Shown piece by piece: positions 47,043 through 60,480 of a stretch of 64,000 bases of DNA (its first letter is position 1; every line of letters starts with the position of its first letter). Source of the DNA: Thuidium tamariscinum (lineage: Eukaryota > Streptophyta > Bryopsida > Hypnales > Thuidiaceae); the NCBI GenBank assembly GCA_947034885.2, contig OX344749.2:3177501-3241500 (forward strand). The letters are read 5' to 3'. A program made the position numbers and the translations under genes. The notes beneath the pieces were generated by a model. It worked only from the letters and a program-made list of their open reading frames with translations, was not told the DNA's origin and did no database searches.

Positions 47043-47339
47043 CATTAGAAGGGATTAAGGGGTATTAGAAGAGACCAAGTTCTTGGACCATGGAAATTGT
47101 TGGAACTACACCATATTAGCAATCTAATGTCATCAAGAAATCACTATGTCAAGTATTTATTTATTTAATATTTTAAAAATATAATTAGATTTTTAATATT
47201 TTTTGAATTTTTTGAAAAAAAATTCAAAAATTCAAAATTTCAGGCTAGAAGGATTGTTTTGCAATTCTTGGACAACATAAGAAACAACAAGGGGAACAAC
47301 TATGAAACAACCTTCCCTTGTCTCTAAATCCCTTCTAAT
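47043..47339. mobile_element. CATTAGAAGGGATTAAGG MITE
   Basis: A 297-base element with ends CATTAGAAGGGATTAAG and CTAAATCCCTTCTAAT. It is followed almost directly by a GTGAGC-family element. Confidence 0.6.
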
Positions 47340-47356
47340 ATATTCTTTGAATGATA

Positions 47357-47576
47357 CTAATATGTAAGCATGAAAGTGTGAGCTTGTAAGCCTTGAGCAT
47401 ATATATAAGTAGATATTGTACTACCATTGAAGGTGCTTATAAAATAAACACTTATAATATAGGTAGCAATAGCATATGTGCATTGTAACCATAAAAGGTT
47501 ACTATGGTATAGTCATTTATATTATAAGTTTATAGGCTTTTAGGCTCATGGGCTCACACTTCTAAGCTCACATAAT
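47357..47576. mobile_element. GTGAGC-family element, copy 1
   Basis: A 220-base element whose ends share CTAATATGTAAGCATGAAAG / AAGTGTGAGC on the left and GGCTCACACTTCTAAGC / TCACATAATTG inverted on the right. GTGAGC-type words recur near both ends, as in subterminal repeats. Confidence 0.6.
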
Positions 47577-50310
47577 TGCAATTCTTGACAAGACATGTAT
47601 TGCTTCAAGGATTGATTTTTTAGGAGCTTTAAATGTTTAAATAAGATCAAGGTAGGTATTGCTTTAGGGTTGGTTGTATTAGTTGACCTTTGTTGTATCA
47701 TCCATGTTAACTTTGCTCAATTTAACAAAATTTGAAGTTTAATTATATCAAAAATGGTATGTCTTTGAAAGAAGACAATTATAGCCTTTAGAAATTTGAG
47801 GTTGTGAAAAAGTAGCTAGTAAGAATTTGATACAAGAAGAAATGAATAAATAAGTTTTGATAAGGAAAAGATGCACATGATGCCCTTGGAGAAAAATTCT
47901 TGATCTTTCTACAAAAAGAAGGAAAACTAATGAAACAACTCTAAAAACTCCCTTGAAAGTGCTTTTTATTTGCCATCCCTAATAGGGTGGTCTATCGCTT
48001 CTTTTACTCTAGATTTGTCCAAAATGTCTTTGTGCTATAAACATTATTTTGAAAAGTATTTTTTCAAATTTGCTAAGTTGGTCAATTCTCATCAATTTGA
48101 ATAACAGAAACCTCTACTACAAAATGCCCCACTCAAAAGACAAGTAGATAATTTCCTATAATTCTCTAATAAATAGGAAAATTATATTATTCCTCACTAA
48201 TTTCTTGATATTTGATGCTACATAAATATTTATTCTTATCGTATAAGAATGCATTATTTTGAATTAGACATCATTGTAATTAGGACTCATAAACCTCTAT
48301 GTGTACAAATGGAAACATGTGCAAAAATATATACTAACATTAAAAACTTGTAAAGTAACTTTCTTGGAATAAAGCAATCTAATTATTCAAGTAATCTAAT
48401 TTCACTATTCAATATAGGTAAAGCTTTTTTCATAATCTTAAACTTTGTGTTTTCAAGAATCTTGAATTTGCAATATTCCAAGTACAAATTTTGGGAAAAA
48501 ATTGCTCATTTTTTTACAAATTAGCAAGCAATTATCTAGATAGCAAAGAATTTTTTATTTAAAGGTCTTCAATTCTATTTTACATCTGAAATTTTAGAAA
48601 TGTTTCTAATCATCATTGAAGTTCAAAATGACAATATATACAATTTATATTGCAAAATGAACCTCTGAAATTGCTTTAAAATGCTCTTATTTGAAGTAAG
48701 ACCTAAATCTTCATTAGTGTTTTTTTTAAGCAAATACAATGGTAGGATCCATAAGTTAACTTGTTCATGTACATCACTACAAAGTTTTAGAGTGAATATT
48801 CCCAACAATTGCAAGTTTAATGTACCTTAACTTCAAAATGTTGACTTTTCAAGCCCTTCCAAAAGGTGAAGTTATGTTTGTCAACATTTTTGGAAAAATT
48901 AGGTGTTGTCCTATATCTTAAGCATTGTAGCCAATATAATGAAAAATGAGAAGAAAATATATGAAGAAAATTTAACCAAAAGTTCTTTCATATTCACCAT
49001 TAAGAAATTATGAAGTAGATTGTCATGCAAAATGATAGAAAAAACTAAATCACTAATAATTTGTGTAAAAAATTAGAAATTATGAATTATAATGGTGAGA
49101 ATTTTCTAATCAACAATCAACACCTTTTCAATTGTTTTTTATTTAAAAATTTTAAAAATTTGAGTGCAAAAATGTCTATATGATTTTTCAACCTCCATTG
49201 CTTGCAAAATAGGACTCTTTATAACTTTTGCTTCATTTTTTGGAATTTACTAGTTCAATTTTTTTTTAAATAGGTATCAATCTATAAAATTTAAAAGTGA
49301 TGAATTATATTTTTTTATTACCGGTTTGACATTGAAATCAAAACCCTGATTTTTGCAATATTTAATGAAAATGATAAGAAACAAAGCTTTACACATAATT
49401 TATGATGATTGGCATCTATCCTAAGAAATTTGTGCAAAAAAGACCATATGTAAATTCAGCAAGACTTCCCAAAGTTCTCTAAAAGTATAAATTAGGTTCA
49501 TCAACCTTTTTGAAACATACCATTTTGATACAAAAGTGTTGTAACTAACTTAAGAATTATAGTTATATCATTTTGAGTATAACAAGTTGGTTGTTTGGTT
49601 CCCAAATGTTACAAAATTTTGAGTTCAAAGAGTTCAAGTTTAGATTGAAAATCAATTAGTAGAAGGTTTAGATTTGACTAATTTGATTGATCATAGTGTA
49701 AATACATAAAATTGAAAAGGGACCCAAATATTATATAATCAAAATAATGGAAGCTTTGTTTATTTAAGAGAGTTCAATTGTAAAAGATGACCGAAGATTC
49801 ATGATTTATCAATGACCACTTTCATTGATTGTTTATTGAATTGCATACATAAAAAAATATGGCATGGTACATCAACATGTATTCTACATCACATCATTTT
49901 TTGCATGAATGTGGGTACAATATACAATGATAGAACATACAAAAATTACAATTCCACACATAATATAATAAAAAAAATTATAAAAATTATGACATCAATT
50001 AATTAAAGACTATAATATCAATTGTCAATTAATACTAAAATTGAAATGCCAATTGACAAATAATAAATTATTTCTTACTATTGTGAGTCTCTAAAACAAC
50101 ATCACATGCATAAAAGGTTAAAGTGCTTCTAAGCATTGATAATACACCCCCAAGACATTTCCATATCCATATTTCAATTTTTTTTAAGATTAATGGCATT
50201 GAGAGAGGTGGATGGATTTTTTTAACAAGAAACAATCACTCTCAATTTTTGGAAGGTGAAGGGGGGAAATTTTTGGCAAGAAGAGCCATCTTTTCAGAGG
50301 ATACATGGTT
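47577..50310. other. AT-rich spacer without a recognised gene
   Basis: About 2.7 kb with no supported gene or bounded repeat. Many phrases of the type ATAACTTTTGCTTCATTTTT recall the interiors of the elements elsewhere, so it is probably decayed mobile DNA. Confidence 0.35.
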
Positions 50311-50536
50311 GTTAGTATGTGAGCATAGAAGTGTGAGCTTATGATCCTCAAAGATGATGCACCTATAGTATAGGTTCTTATACTATAGAAATCTTCTATG
50401 ATAAGAGTGTATTTATACTACAGGTACCTATATTATAAGAATTTTTATTATGAATACCTTGAAAGGTGGTAGTATATCTAGTTATATACATATTAGAAGC
50501 TCACATGCTCACATGTTCATGCTCACACACTAGCAT
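50311..50536. mobile_element. GTGAGC-family element, copy 2
   Basis: A 226-base element. TAGTATGTGAGCATAGAAGT at the left is matched inverted at the right by repeated GCTCACA words ending in CACACACTAGC. No coding. Confidence 0.65.
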
Positions 50537-51053
50537 CATGTCTTTTCACGGGATAATCAACTTCTTCTATTGGAGTGCCTTTCATTTGAAATATCTTTCC
50601 TTAAGATTCTAGAATACTAAACAAGAGATGTTTCCACAATAGTGAATTTGAACATGCCAAAATCTTAAAGCTTCTTCATTTCTAATGCAATTTGATTAGA
50701 AACATCTATTTGTACGCTACTTAACTTACTACTTGTAATTTGAAGTGGCACATACTTGCCCATTGATTGAATTCTCTCTTCTATCTCTAGGAGTGAGATT
50801 AGCTTTTTTGTGTTATATATTAATAAATCTTAAAGAAGCTTACATATTCTCTCAAATGATAATTGAAAATATTAGTAACAAATGTGAATTAGATGTTGAG
50901 GGTTTGTATTTGTTGAGAGTTGAAAACTCTTAACATGTTTGCATTATTTTATTTAGCCATTTGCAAGCTCCTTCACCATTCTCACCATGAGATTTTGGAC
51001 CACATTATAAGATCCTATAGACAACAATTTCAAAAAAGTATGTTAGACTATAG
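50537..51053. other. AT-rich spacer without a recognised gene
   Basis: A 62-codon frame at 50745-50933 shows no motif. Nothing else was seen. Confidence 0.35.
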
Positions 51054-51058
51054 ATGAT

Positions 51059-51781
51059 GGTGAGTGCAAGAAACACTTGTCCTTTTTTTGCCCCCTTGAC
51101 CTTTAGGAGGTAGTTTTTTGCTCATAACTTTTGCATCTTTTGTTCACTTGACTTGAAACTTGAAATGAAGGTGCCTACAAAAGTTTTCCATTTTTTTTAA
51201 TTTTTTCCATTTTTTCAAAATTAGTTTACTATTTTAAACTGCCCCCAATTGAGTGTCTACTCTGGCCATTTTGGAGGTTCTTAGTCCTATTTTTGACCCC
51301 AAAATGCAAATTTTGAACTGAAATTGGCATGCAAGGACCTCACCTAAATTTACACAAGACTACAAAGAGATTTTTTGAAAATACTATACTGTTCAACCTC
51401 TACATGTCATCAAAGTGGCTGACTTTGTACAAGTGTGGAGAATAAAATTTATTTTTTACAAAGATGAAATTTGTTGGAAAAAAAGACCTTTACTTGGAGA
51501 AAAAATGAATTTTTTATTTTCATTGTTTGAGTTTTTTTACTATTTTTACCAAATTAGTGAAAAAAGAGTTATTTTCATTGTATTTTCCATTGTCTATAAC
51601 ATTTAGAGAAAAAATTTCTTAGGTCTGAATTTCAAGAGACATAATATTCTCATTGCTCTTCAAATTATCCATATTTTTTTCAATTTAAAAAAAATTTATT
51701 CCAAAAGTCACAGGACTCATAGGACTCACAAATTTTGAGCCATTTTGAGCCAAAACCGGTAAGTGTTTCTTGCAATGACCC
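51059..51781. mobile_element. CAAGAAACACTT-family element, inverted relative to 9203 and 20917
   Basis: A 723-base element with ends GGTGAGTGCAAGAAACACTT and AAGTGTTTCTTGCAATGACC. ATGAT flanks both sides (51054-51058 and 51782-51786), a likely 5-bp target duplication. Confidence 0.82.
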
Positions 51782-52065
51782 ATGATAAAATACATGCAAA
51801 TGTCAGTAATGTTTTACCTTTGGAAGTTAAAAGAGCATAAAATATTCCAATCTATTATTGTTAGATAAATTAGATATTCTAAAAGGATCATACATCTATT
51901 TGCCAATAATATAAAGAATTAGTAGCATGGTATCCTTTCAAGATTGCAATCAAGTTTGAACCTATAGTGCATGTGTCAAAAACTTAGCTAATAGGAGTCT
52001 TAGACTTATTTTATATGCTGAAAATTCTTCATTAGATTAGGAATGTTCATCCTACTTTTAAAAAC

Positions 52066-52260
52066 TTACGTTTTAGGTGACAAGTCGAAAGTTTTAGAGA
52101 GGGATTTTAAAGGACATCCAATGTAACAACCTATGTCTTTATGTCAATAAAATCCTCCAACATAACATCAATATTGACATAAAAACACGGGTTGGATTGT
52201 TATATTTGATGTTTACTAAAATCTACCTATAAAAATTTAGACTTGTCATCTAAAACATGG
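52066..52260. repeat. Foldback of about 195 bases
   Basis: GTTTTAGGTGACAAGTCGAA on the left pairs with TTAGACTTGTCATCTAAAAC on the right, and AACCTATGTCTTTATGTCAA pairs with TTGACATAAAAACACGGGTT. Arms are about 85 bases with a loop of about 25. It lies directly beside the MITE at 52265. Confidence 0.75.
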
Positions 52261-52264
52261 ATTT

Positions 52265-52555
52265 CATTAGAAGAGATTTTGGGGAATATAGGGCTATTTT
52301 AGGCCAATGTCCTATACTATTCCCATAGCAATGAAGGAACAACTAATTGTTGTCAATCCTTATAAATACAAAAAAAGTTTTTAAAATCTAAAAAATATTT
52401 ACAAAAAAGTTTTTTTTCAAATGAAAAAAATTATAAATTATAAATTTGACATGGCCATCTCCCAACCACATCAAATTTCAAGAGTAGTGCAATTCTCAGA
52501 GTTCTCTACTACGTGGGAACTTACTGTCTTCTATGGAGCCAAATCTCTTCTAATG
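52265..52555. mobile_element. CATTAGAAGAGATTTTGG MITE
   Basis: A 291-base element with ends CATTAGAAGAGATTTTGG and CCAAATCTCTTCTAATG. The interior CAACTAATTGTTGTCAAT is shared with 18363-18626. Confidence 0.72.
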
Positions 52556-53691
52556 CTTTGCCCTAGCAATATCATTTTTCTATCAACATCCTCATTCATG
52601 CAAAAAATCCATATAAATTGCAACATATCTTTTTCATTAATTATATTTGACGCTTGCTCATAAAAAATTTCATAAATTTTCACCAATGAGTATAAATTGT
52701 AAGCCTAAGAATAAATTTTTTTGCTCATATAAGTGTTTATGATATACAAATATTCCTCTACAATTAGCACATTTTAATCGATATCTATAGTTAATATTGA
52801 CACATCTGTTGCTTGGATTTTTGGAAGGATCTAGGATAGATTACACTCCCTACCAACCTCTTTTTAAATGGTTTTTAGAGTCATTGCAATAAAAAAATTC
52901 ATAACATCAAATGAAGGTAAATTGTAGAAGTCAACTTAAGCATGATGCAATACAAAGACATCTCCAATGATTTTTAGATCTTTTTCTACTTGCATCAAAC
53001 GTTATGAGAAGGGCACAAAAGGAACTTTAATTTGTGTTTAATTCTCATTTTATTTCATGATTTTTAGTCCTAATTGCCAATGGCTTATGGGCCTTTGGCA
53101 AGTTGATGTCTTATAGAATCATTAGAGATTTTTTTATAGTTGACTGAAACAATTTGCTATAATCACTTGCTTCCAAGTGTATTTGTAGATGGAGTTGCAA
53201 GATTGAGAAGAGAGATATCCAATTGTTTCACCAAGCTTAAGGAAAAATTCAATAAATTGTTTTCAACATGTAATGTAGTTGTGACAATCTCCTATATACA
53301 AAGGGTTGAATTTCAAACTAATTAATTATTAGAGATAAAAACTAATAAAAAAAATCATGGTTATATTTTGGATATGTGGATTATATTTCTATTTATATCA
53401 TTATGTCTTATATAATCATGTCTATATTTTTGCAATGCATTTTCCATCCTTTAATCAAATGAAGGCAAGTATGGGGCCACTACTTATTCAACTTGTACTG
53501 AAAGTGGTGAGTAATATATTTTTTTGATTTGGTAATTTTCAATTTAGTCCATTTATAAACTCTATATATTTATTTTTAGAAATTGAAATCACAACCCTCA
53601 ACTATTTTAGTGAAGATTTTAGTCAAGATGGGGATGTCTTTCTCTGATTGACCTTACTAATGTCTATCTTTAAACTATTCCTCCCAACGAC
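52556..53691. other. AT-rich spacer without a recognised gene
   Basis: No supported gene, RNA or bounded repeat. Confidence 0.35.
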
Positions 53692-54489
53692 GCTAGTTTG
53701 TGAGCCTAAAAGCATGAGCTTGCGAGCTGTGAGCATAGGTTTTGTGAGCCCAGAGAATTAACCAAAAAAAACTATGAATTTTTTAAGCCAAGAGAAAAAA
53801 AAAGTGAAGTCATTTAAAAAAAATCTATTTATAGTAAAATTTCAGCTTCATGACTGTGGACCTATGACCGTGGACCCATGACTGTGGAAATGTGGTTAAT
53901 GTATTTTAAAATTTCAAACCCTACTATCTCCAAAGGGCCTCTCAATACCTTCAAAAAAAAATTTGAATTTTTGAATTTTTTTTTGAGGTTCAAAATCCAG
54001 AATCCAGCAAGGGGTTTTTTAGAGTGATGGAGTTGTGAAAAAAAAAATTCCGACTCTATCACCTTGAAATTGATCTCTCTGTGCCGAAAGAAGGTTTTAA
54101 AGGGTGAAAAGTCGCAAAAAAATGAACTAGTAACATAGTCGGAAAAAAAAATTGAAAAAAAATGAAAAAAAAAAGTTATGAGAGCTCCAAAGCCCTCTAC
54201 CTCCAAACCCCTTTCAATATCAAGAGGGATTTTGGAGGGTGATGGAGTTGCAAAAAAATTTTGAAAAAAAAAGGACTGAAAAAAAAATTTGAAAATTGAA
54301 ATTAAAAAAAAATGAGTTTGAAAATCACAAATTTCAAATCTCATGAGGGGGATACTAGATATAAAAATCCAAAATTCTTAAAGCACGGTAATAGGTCCAT
54401 GTCCTAAAAATCATTAAAAATTTCATAAAAAATTCTAGGCTCACAAGCTCATAGGCTCATAGGCTCATGCTCGCAGGCTCACAAAATAG
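53692..54489. mobile_element. GTGAGC-family element, long copy 3
   Basis: About 800 bases. Left TTTGTGAGCCTAAAAGCATG is matched at the right by CATGCTCGCAGGCTCACAAA. The interior has poly-A/poly-T tracts and two similar GTGATGGAGTTG passages. The long phenylalanine-rich frame inside is a by-product of poly-A. Confidence 0.65.
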
Positions 54490-55636
54490 CATCCCCGCTA
54501 TTCCTCCTTGAAAGGGCACCTTGCAAAATCTTAGAAACCATCTATGTACAAAGGTAGGTTTTTATTTATTTTAGAATGCATAAGCAATGGACCACTTACA
54601 AACAATAGTAGTCTAGAGTACTCTTGTATATCATAGAAGTGAAGTTTAGAAAAATTAAAAGCCATTGTTCACTATGGTACTATAGGATTCTTTTTAGATT
54701 TTATAAGGATTTTAGGTAGATTTTTAGTTTTAATTAGTTTTCTTCTATATACAATATATAGTGTAGGGGGGTTGCATATAGTCATCATGGATTCATATTT
54801 GTTGAAAGTTGTATTGTCTTGCTGGACTCTAGGTGGTCTTGTAGTTTAGAACATATGCTTCTTTTAAAGGAATGTATTGTGAATTATGGGGTCCGTTTTG
54901 GAGGTGTTATATTGGATTTGGTTTGGAAGAGTGGTTATGTCTATAAGGGTTCATTTTTTTGGATAAATTTTCATGGTGCACATGCAGACAAATGAGTAGA
55001 ATAAGGTCTATTTGTTAAGATGAAGGTTTTTATATTTTTGAAATAATGTAGAATAAAGAAACAAGAAATTTGGATCAATTGGTATGTTATTGAATATATT
55101 CATTGAATGCATTTAGTATGAAGCTGTAGGTTTGTTAGGAGCCTATTATTATACCCATAGTGAACTAGAAGGTGTTTTGGATTAGGGATTAAACATTTCT
55201 AATCCAAAACATCTTCTAATAATTGTATTTTTCTTGAAAATAGGTGAGTTTCCAATCATTCTTCAAGGGCATTTGGACTTGTAAAGTTAGGATGTCATCA
55301 AAATACAATATTTTTACAACCAAAATAAAAGAAGTTAACATTTTCAAGGATTTTAAGTTGCTTCCAAGGGTGTTTAAGAAGATTGTTGGAGTAAGAAAAG
55401 ACTAGTCTTTGGCTTCACTATCATTGTGATGTTGTATGCTCCCATGGCTTTGGTCAAATTCTCAAATTTGTTAAAAATTTGTTGAAAACTGTTTAGGTTG
55501 TCTATTCAAGTCCTTACTAGTATTGGAATGCCTTGGAACTTGTCATAATGCTTTATTTCTACAAAAAATTTCACTTTGATTCTTAATGAAATTTTATTGC
55601 AACTTAGGTAATTTCTAACAATTTATTAGAGTTTAT
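54490..55636. other. AT-rich spacer with a small hairpin at 55166-55218
   Basis: No gene. TAGAAGGTGTTTTGGATTAG (55166-55185) and its inverse (55199-55218) form a 20-bp stem with one mismatch and a 13-base loop. Confidence 0.45.
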
Positions 55637-56280
55637 TATAGGTCAAATACATGGTTGAGTGGCTCATTTTTGGCAAAAGTCTAAGTCTAAAAAGTCCTTC
55701 TTTGTGAGTAAAATGTTTAATAGTGAAATGCTTGATGATTTATTCTATAAGAAACAAATTTTTTTTAAATCTAAAAGTACCTAGCTTTTTGAACGCCCTA
55801 GACCTTGAAAATTATTATACTTTGGAAAAAATAATTTTTGAAAAAAATATTAGCTATAAAAAAATGATTTCATAAAATTCAAGCTTTTAAAAGTCAATAA
55901 AAAGTCCTTCACAAACATTTAATACATGTATACACAACAAGACTATAATTTTTTTAAATTTACTCAAATAGCTACTATAATCATAGTCCCTCCTATGATT
56001 TTAAGTACCAAAACCATCTTTAAAAAGTCCTTGAAAAATTTGCTGATAGCAAATTTGTCACACCGATGAATTTTTAAAAGTCCCCAAAACCTTCACAAAA
56101 TGCTCTAAAAAATATTCAACAACATGGTTGTATCAAGAATGAAGATTGAGTCTTGAAAATGAACATTTTTATAATTTATATTTTTTTCAATATACCTTCT
56201 AGGCATTTGAAAATTGATTTTGTGCAAAAATTAAAAGTATGATATGATTTTGAGCCACTCAACCATGCATTTACCCTATA
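55637..56280. mobile_element. Element with GGTTGAGTGGCTCA inverted ends
   Basis: 644 bases with 30-base inverted ends (TATAGGTCAAAT / ATGGTTGAGTGGCTCA) showing three mismatches. The ends abut TATA. The interior is AT-rich and non-coding. No other copy in the window. Confidence 0.7.
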
Positions 56281-59269
56281 CTTGTTGACTTCTCAAGAAA
56301 CTACTTTGTGCAATCCAAAAAATTCAAAATTTATATACAACTTCTAATATGCCCTATAAACTAAATGCATACTTGTATTCTTACTCTACACTATTCACAA
56401 AAAGGTGTATCTATTGTTACCTTCTAATGTATTTGGTGTATTAGGAATCTTTTGACTAGTATGAAATTTGATAAAGCAATAGTGCCTTTGAGCTTGTGGT
56501 ATAGATTAATCTTAAAAAGAACTCTATTTGGTCTTTGGTTGTGACTTTTTCTATATTGCTTGAATTTGAGTCCCACTAGATTGATTTCTAATTTCTTAGT
56601 TTTTTGTCAAAATAGACATTGATTTTAATTTAATCTAACATAAAGGTAGGAAACATTGTAACACAATAACACTTGGGCGCATTGTAACCATTGTTGATGA
56701 AGTCATTATGTAAACCTCTAACAAGTAGATTGAAAATCCATGGTGCTAAACATCTTCATTTTTGACAATTTTTCATCAATGTTGCACAAGTTAGGACTTT
56801 GTTAATGCTAGTCAACTTTATTGTCTATAAATATTGAAGCTACAAGAAAGTCATTATTTATGCAAACTCCAATTATGAATTAAAGAGTTTATATTCAATA
56901 CTTGATAATACAATTACCAATAATACAATTATATTTGGAATTATGTAATATAAGAAAATTTATAAATACTAGAAAACTCAAATTTGTGATAGTTATAGTT
57001 ATAACAACTCAAATATTAATAGGTTGTATTGATGATTATGTTTGGCACTTGCTTTTCTTTGGTGTCACACCATATATTTGTTGATTTAAGAAGGCTTAGA
57101 TAACATTTTTGATATTGTGAAATTGTATGGGAAAGCAATAAATTCTAAAATTTTCATGATTTTATATGTATCAACTAATTTTTGGCAAAACTCTATGTCA
57201 ATTTGAAATTCAAATGTCACATGTCTTCACTAAAATCCTTCAATCTACAATGATATTGTACAACAAAGACAAGCTTTTTGCAAATACAAGTACTCATGAG
57301 TTAAAAAAACAAAACATTTTGTTTCTTGTTTGCAACACATATTATTATATTTTGTTTTCGTTGTAATCAAACTCTTCAAGGCAAATTTCATAAATTTTGC
57401 TTCTTCATTACCACTAATCTCTACATTCATCAAAACTAATGCCTAAATCCATGGTTACATTCATGACTAGAGACCATGATTATATCATCATATTGGCAGT
57501 TTTTCTACCAATAAGTATAAACCAATTGCATATGCTAATAAACTTATTTATATTTTCATTCTACAACTTGAGGGTGGCATTATACTAAGAATTGCAGTTA
57601 ATGTGTTAAGTAAATGAATTCAATTTGTGAAGTTTTGCAATCAAACCATAGATGTTAAGTAAACTTTCAATGGTGCATACATAAGCATGATACAAGTTTG
57701 GTAATTCACCTTCTAAATCCCAAGAAAGTTGTGCAAGCAACATCCAACCTCCTCAACAAGTTTTTTTATTTTTGTAGTACCAAACACATCCCCACAAGCT
57801 TCAAAATGATGTTGATGACTCATTGATTTTGCATTCATATTTGTTGGCCCTAGACAAAAGGGGATTGAATCTACATCTCTTGTGAATGTAAGGAGTTTCA
57901 AGTAAGTAAATGCCATCTATTTCTATAATAAGTGGAGTACAAAGTGATTTGCATGAGTTGAGCAACTTTTTGTAGCATAGTTGCTTGATTTCTTCTCAAT
58001 GTACTATTTATATTTTTAAATATTATTAAGTCCTAGCGTTTTCATTTTTTTCCCTTTGTGTTTCCAAGAAAAATATTTAGAAACAGAGGAAATAATAAGC
58101 AACCTTAAGAGAGTTTCCTTATGTCATTACCTCAAGGGGAGAAATGAGCTCCTACACACATGCACATATATTTCACACATCTTGAAATGTGAATAGTGAA
58201 AGTTGTCCCATCAAATGGACATCTACCATATAGTGGATTTCTAAGCTTGCAGAGAGAAAATGCAATTGTGAGCCTTTTTTGTTTGTTAATTAGATAACAT
58301 TACAAGTACTATACACTAGCTACAAACAAATTAGCTTTTGAAAATTTCTTTTGATAGCAATTGAAATTGTAATAGAGAAGAATTCATTTGCTTCCATTGA
58401 TGGCAATTGTAATGATGAATGATGGAATATCATGGCCTCTTCACTGTTGGCAAATGGATGGAACCATTGTCATTCTTGGAGTGGAGTGCAACAAGATGCA
58501 AGTAGAATTGGATGTAAGTTACACAACTCTAAATAAATAAAACACTATCCTTGTTGGTGGTGGCATCGTTGAATTGTCTCTCATGTGCCTATTCCTACTT
58601 GGATTCTTGGAATTCCAAAATGCTAGCTAATGTTCTATCATCAAAATAGATAAGTCTAGGGAGAACTTACAATCCACCATTGTATGGAAGAAAATCACAT
58701 AAACCCATGCAAGAATGGCATTGAACTTTTTGTAAGGAACTATTACTCCAATGTGAGTTTATCTAATGAAAAATATCAATGATCAAATTTGGATTAAATT
58801 GGAAAATTAAATTAAAGCTATACTATACAAAACGTAAATGAAAGACCTTCAATTTCTAGTTTTTGAAGGAAGAACCTCTTGCCCCCTGCATTTTTGGCAA
58901 GTGGAGGATTGCCAATCAAATGAATAGTAGGGGTTGGATGATAACATTTTTGATTGGTTGTGAAAACTTACAACCTTTGTAAATGAAAAAACAAAAAAGG
59001 CTCAAAATTATGACATTCATTATAGAGAACATGCATGAGGTTTAGTGATTTTTTTTTTGTTCAAAGTATTAAGAAGACTCAAAAATATATAGATTCTTAT
59101 TATAAGTACTTAAAAAAGGAAAACCCTCCAAGGAAGTTATGAAGCCAACCCACAAGAAAGGGAATTCTTGAGAATGGCATTTCCAACTTCAATGGAGGTC
59201 TACCAATGGTAAATTACTTTGGAAAAGGAAAAATCATGTTTGCTATATTTCCCAAAAGGATTCACACAG
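56281..59269. other. AT-rich spacer without a recognised gene
   Basis: About 3 kb with only short chance frames (up to 67 codons). No element ends found. Confidence 0.35.
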
Positions 59270-60480
59270 ACCAGTCTTCGGGAATGTTAAGTATTAGACT
59301 GCGAAATTTGGTGCTTAATCGTTTCATAAAAACTAAGAATGCTCATTGAGGCAGTAGAAAATCAACGCAAATAAGCTGCACCAAGCCCTCTGTGAGGAAT
59401 TAGGGCCACATCTGAAAGATGCTGGTATCGAACTAAACAAGGGCACTCTATATAGTCTCACAGCTATCACCGACCGATGCAGCAAATTTGATCCACCTCA
59501 TTCTGTGAGAGCGACTTGCGTGTAACTCCATTTCAATGAGGATACTAAGCAGCACCATGGAGTTTTGTAGTACGTGAGATACAAAACAGAAGTGTGACCA
59601 CAGGTACTTGACATTAAATGGATCAGAAACTCACCACTCTTACCAGTAGGTTGTCATGAGTTACTCAAGCGTTGCAAGGTTGGCCACGTATTTGCAAAGC
59701 TCAATGAGATAAAGACATGTCACGTCTCAAACGTTCTCACCCGTTGGTATGGCCTGATCGTGATGTGTGAAGACGAACTGCATGATGCTGGATTTCAGGG
59801 ATTCAGCAATGTATGTATGAAGGGCAATGCTACTCTTCAAGACAGATGGGATGACAGGAACCTGCTCTGAGAATATGTTACCACGATATAATTGTCCTGA
59901 CACCTGATAATTGCTTGACAAAACCCCAGGAAGTGGAAGTGGAAGGCTCTCGAAGAATGCAATTGTAACACTAAAAACTGAAAACTTGTTTGAAACGATA
60001 CAGCCTGCGACGGACTGTTTTGACAATTTCGAATGCGGACACGGCAAACTCCCTCCACCAACACAATCGAGTTCTATGTTAAAGACAATCCATGCCAAAG
60101 CAGATTACAGAAGACTCCAAGGCAGAGCAAAGGATATCATTCACAAGAGCGATCATGAACACCCTCGGTAGTGTCACAGTAAACTTTTTTTTTTAATCGT
60201 TTAAGACCAAGTGTATCAAGTAGAGAACCACAGAGTGGGAGTTCCTGGCACGCTACCTCTTTATGGCGCACAGCTGCAGGTTGGAAGCCAAATATTACAG
60301 AAAGCAGCCTTGCATCGGGTTGTGGTGATGATCCTGCAACCAATAAGAATTGTGGAGATGCAACTGGGAAAATCAAAGATCGACCTAGACCTAGAAGTGT
60401 GACTTAAGTGTGAATTAACCGACTTGATGATACAGCATTGCATCTAAGCTAACTGAACTATTGAAAGGGGGGCCACCCTG
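59270..60480 (-). other. Presumed 3' flank of FZR
   Basis: Base composition rises to ordinary levels from about 59270 up to the FZR stop, and none of the window's repeat families is present. This fits a long 3' UTR or an unrecognised downstream transcript. The longest frame (59727-60098, minus, 123 codons) has no known motif. I found no confident polyadenylation signal. Confidence 0.4.

Noticed and set aside
53862-54344. A 160-codon phenylalanine-rich minus-strand frame
   Set aside because: It is made by poly-A tracts inside a GTGAGC-family element and has no plausible protein signature.
57166-57433. Frames near 57.2 kb with a faint retroelement flavour
   Set aside because: No conserved motif survives inspection, composition is that of the surrounding AT-rich DNA, and no terminal repeats were found.
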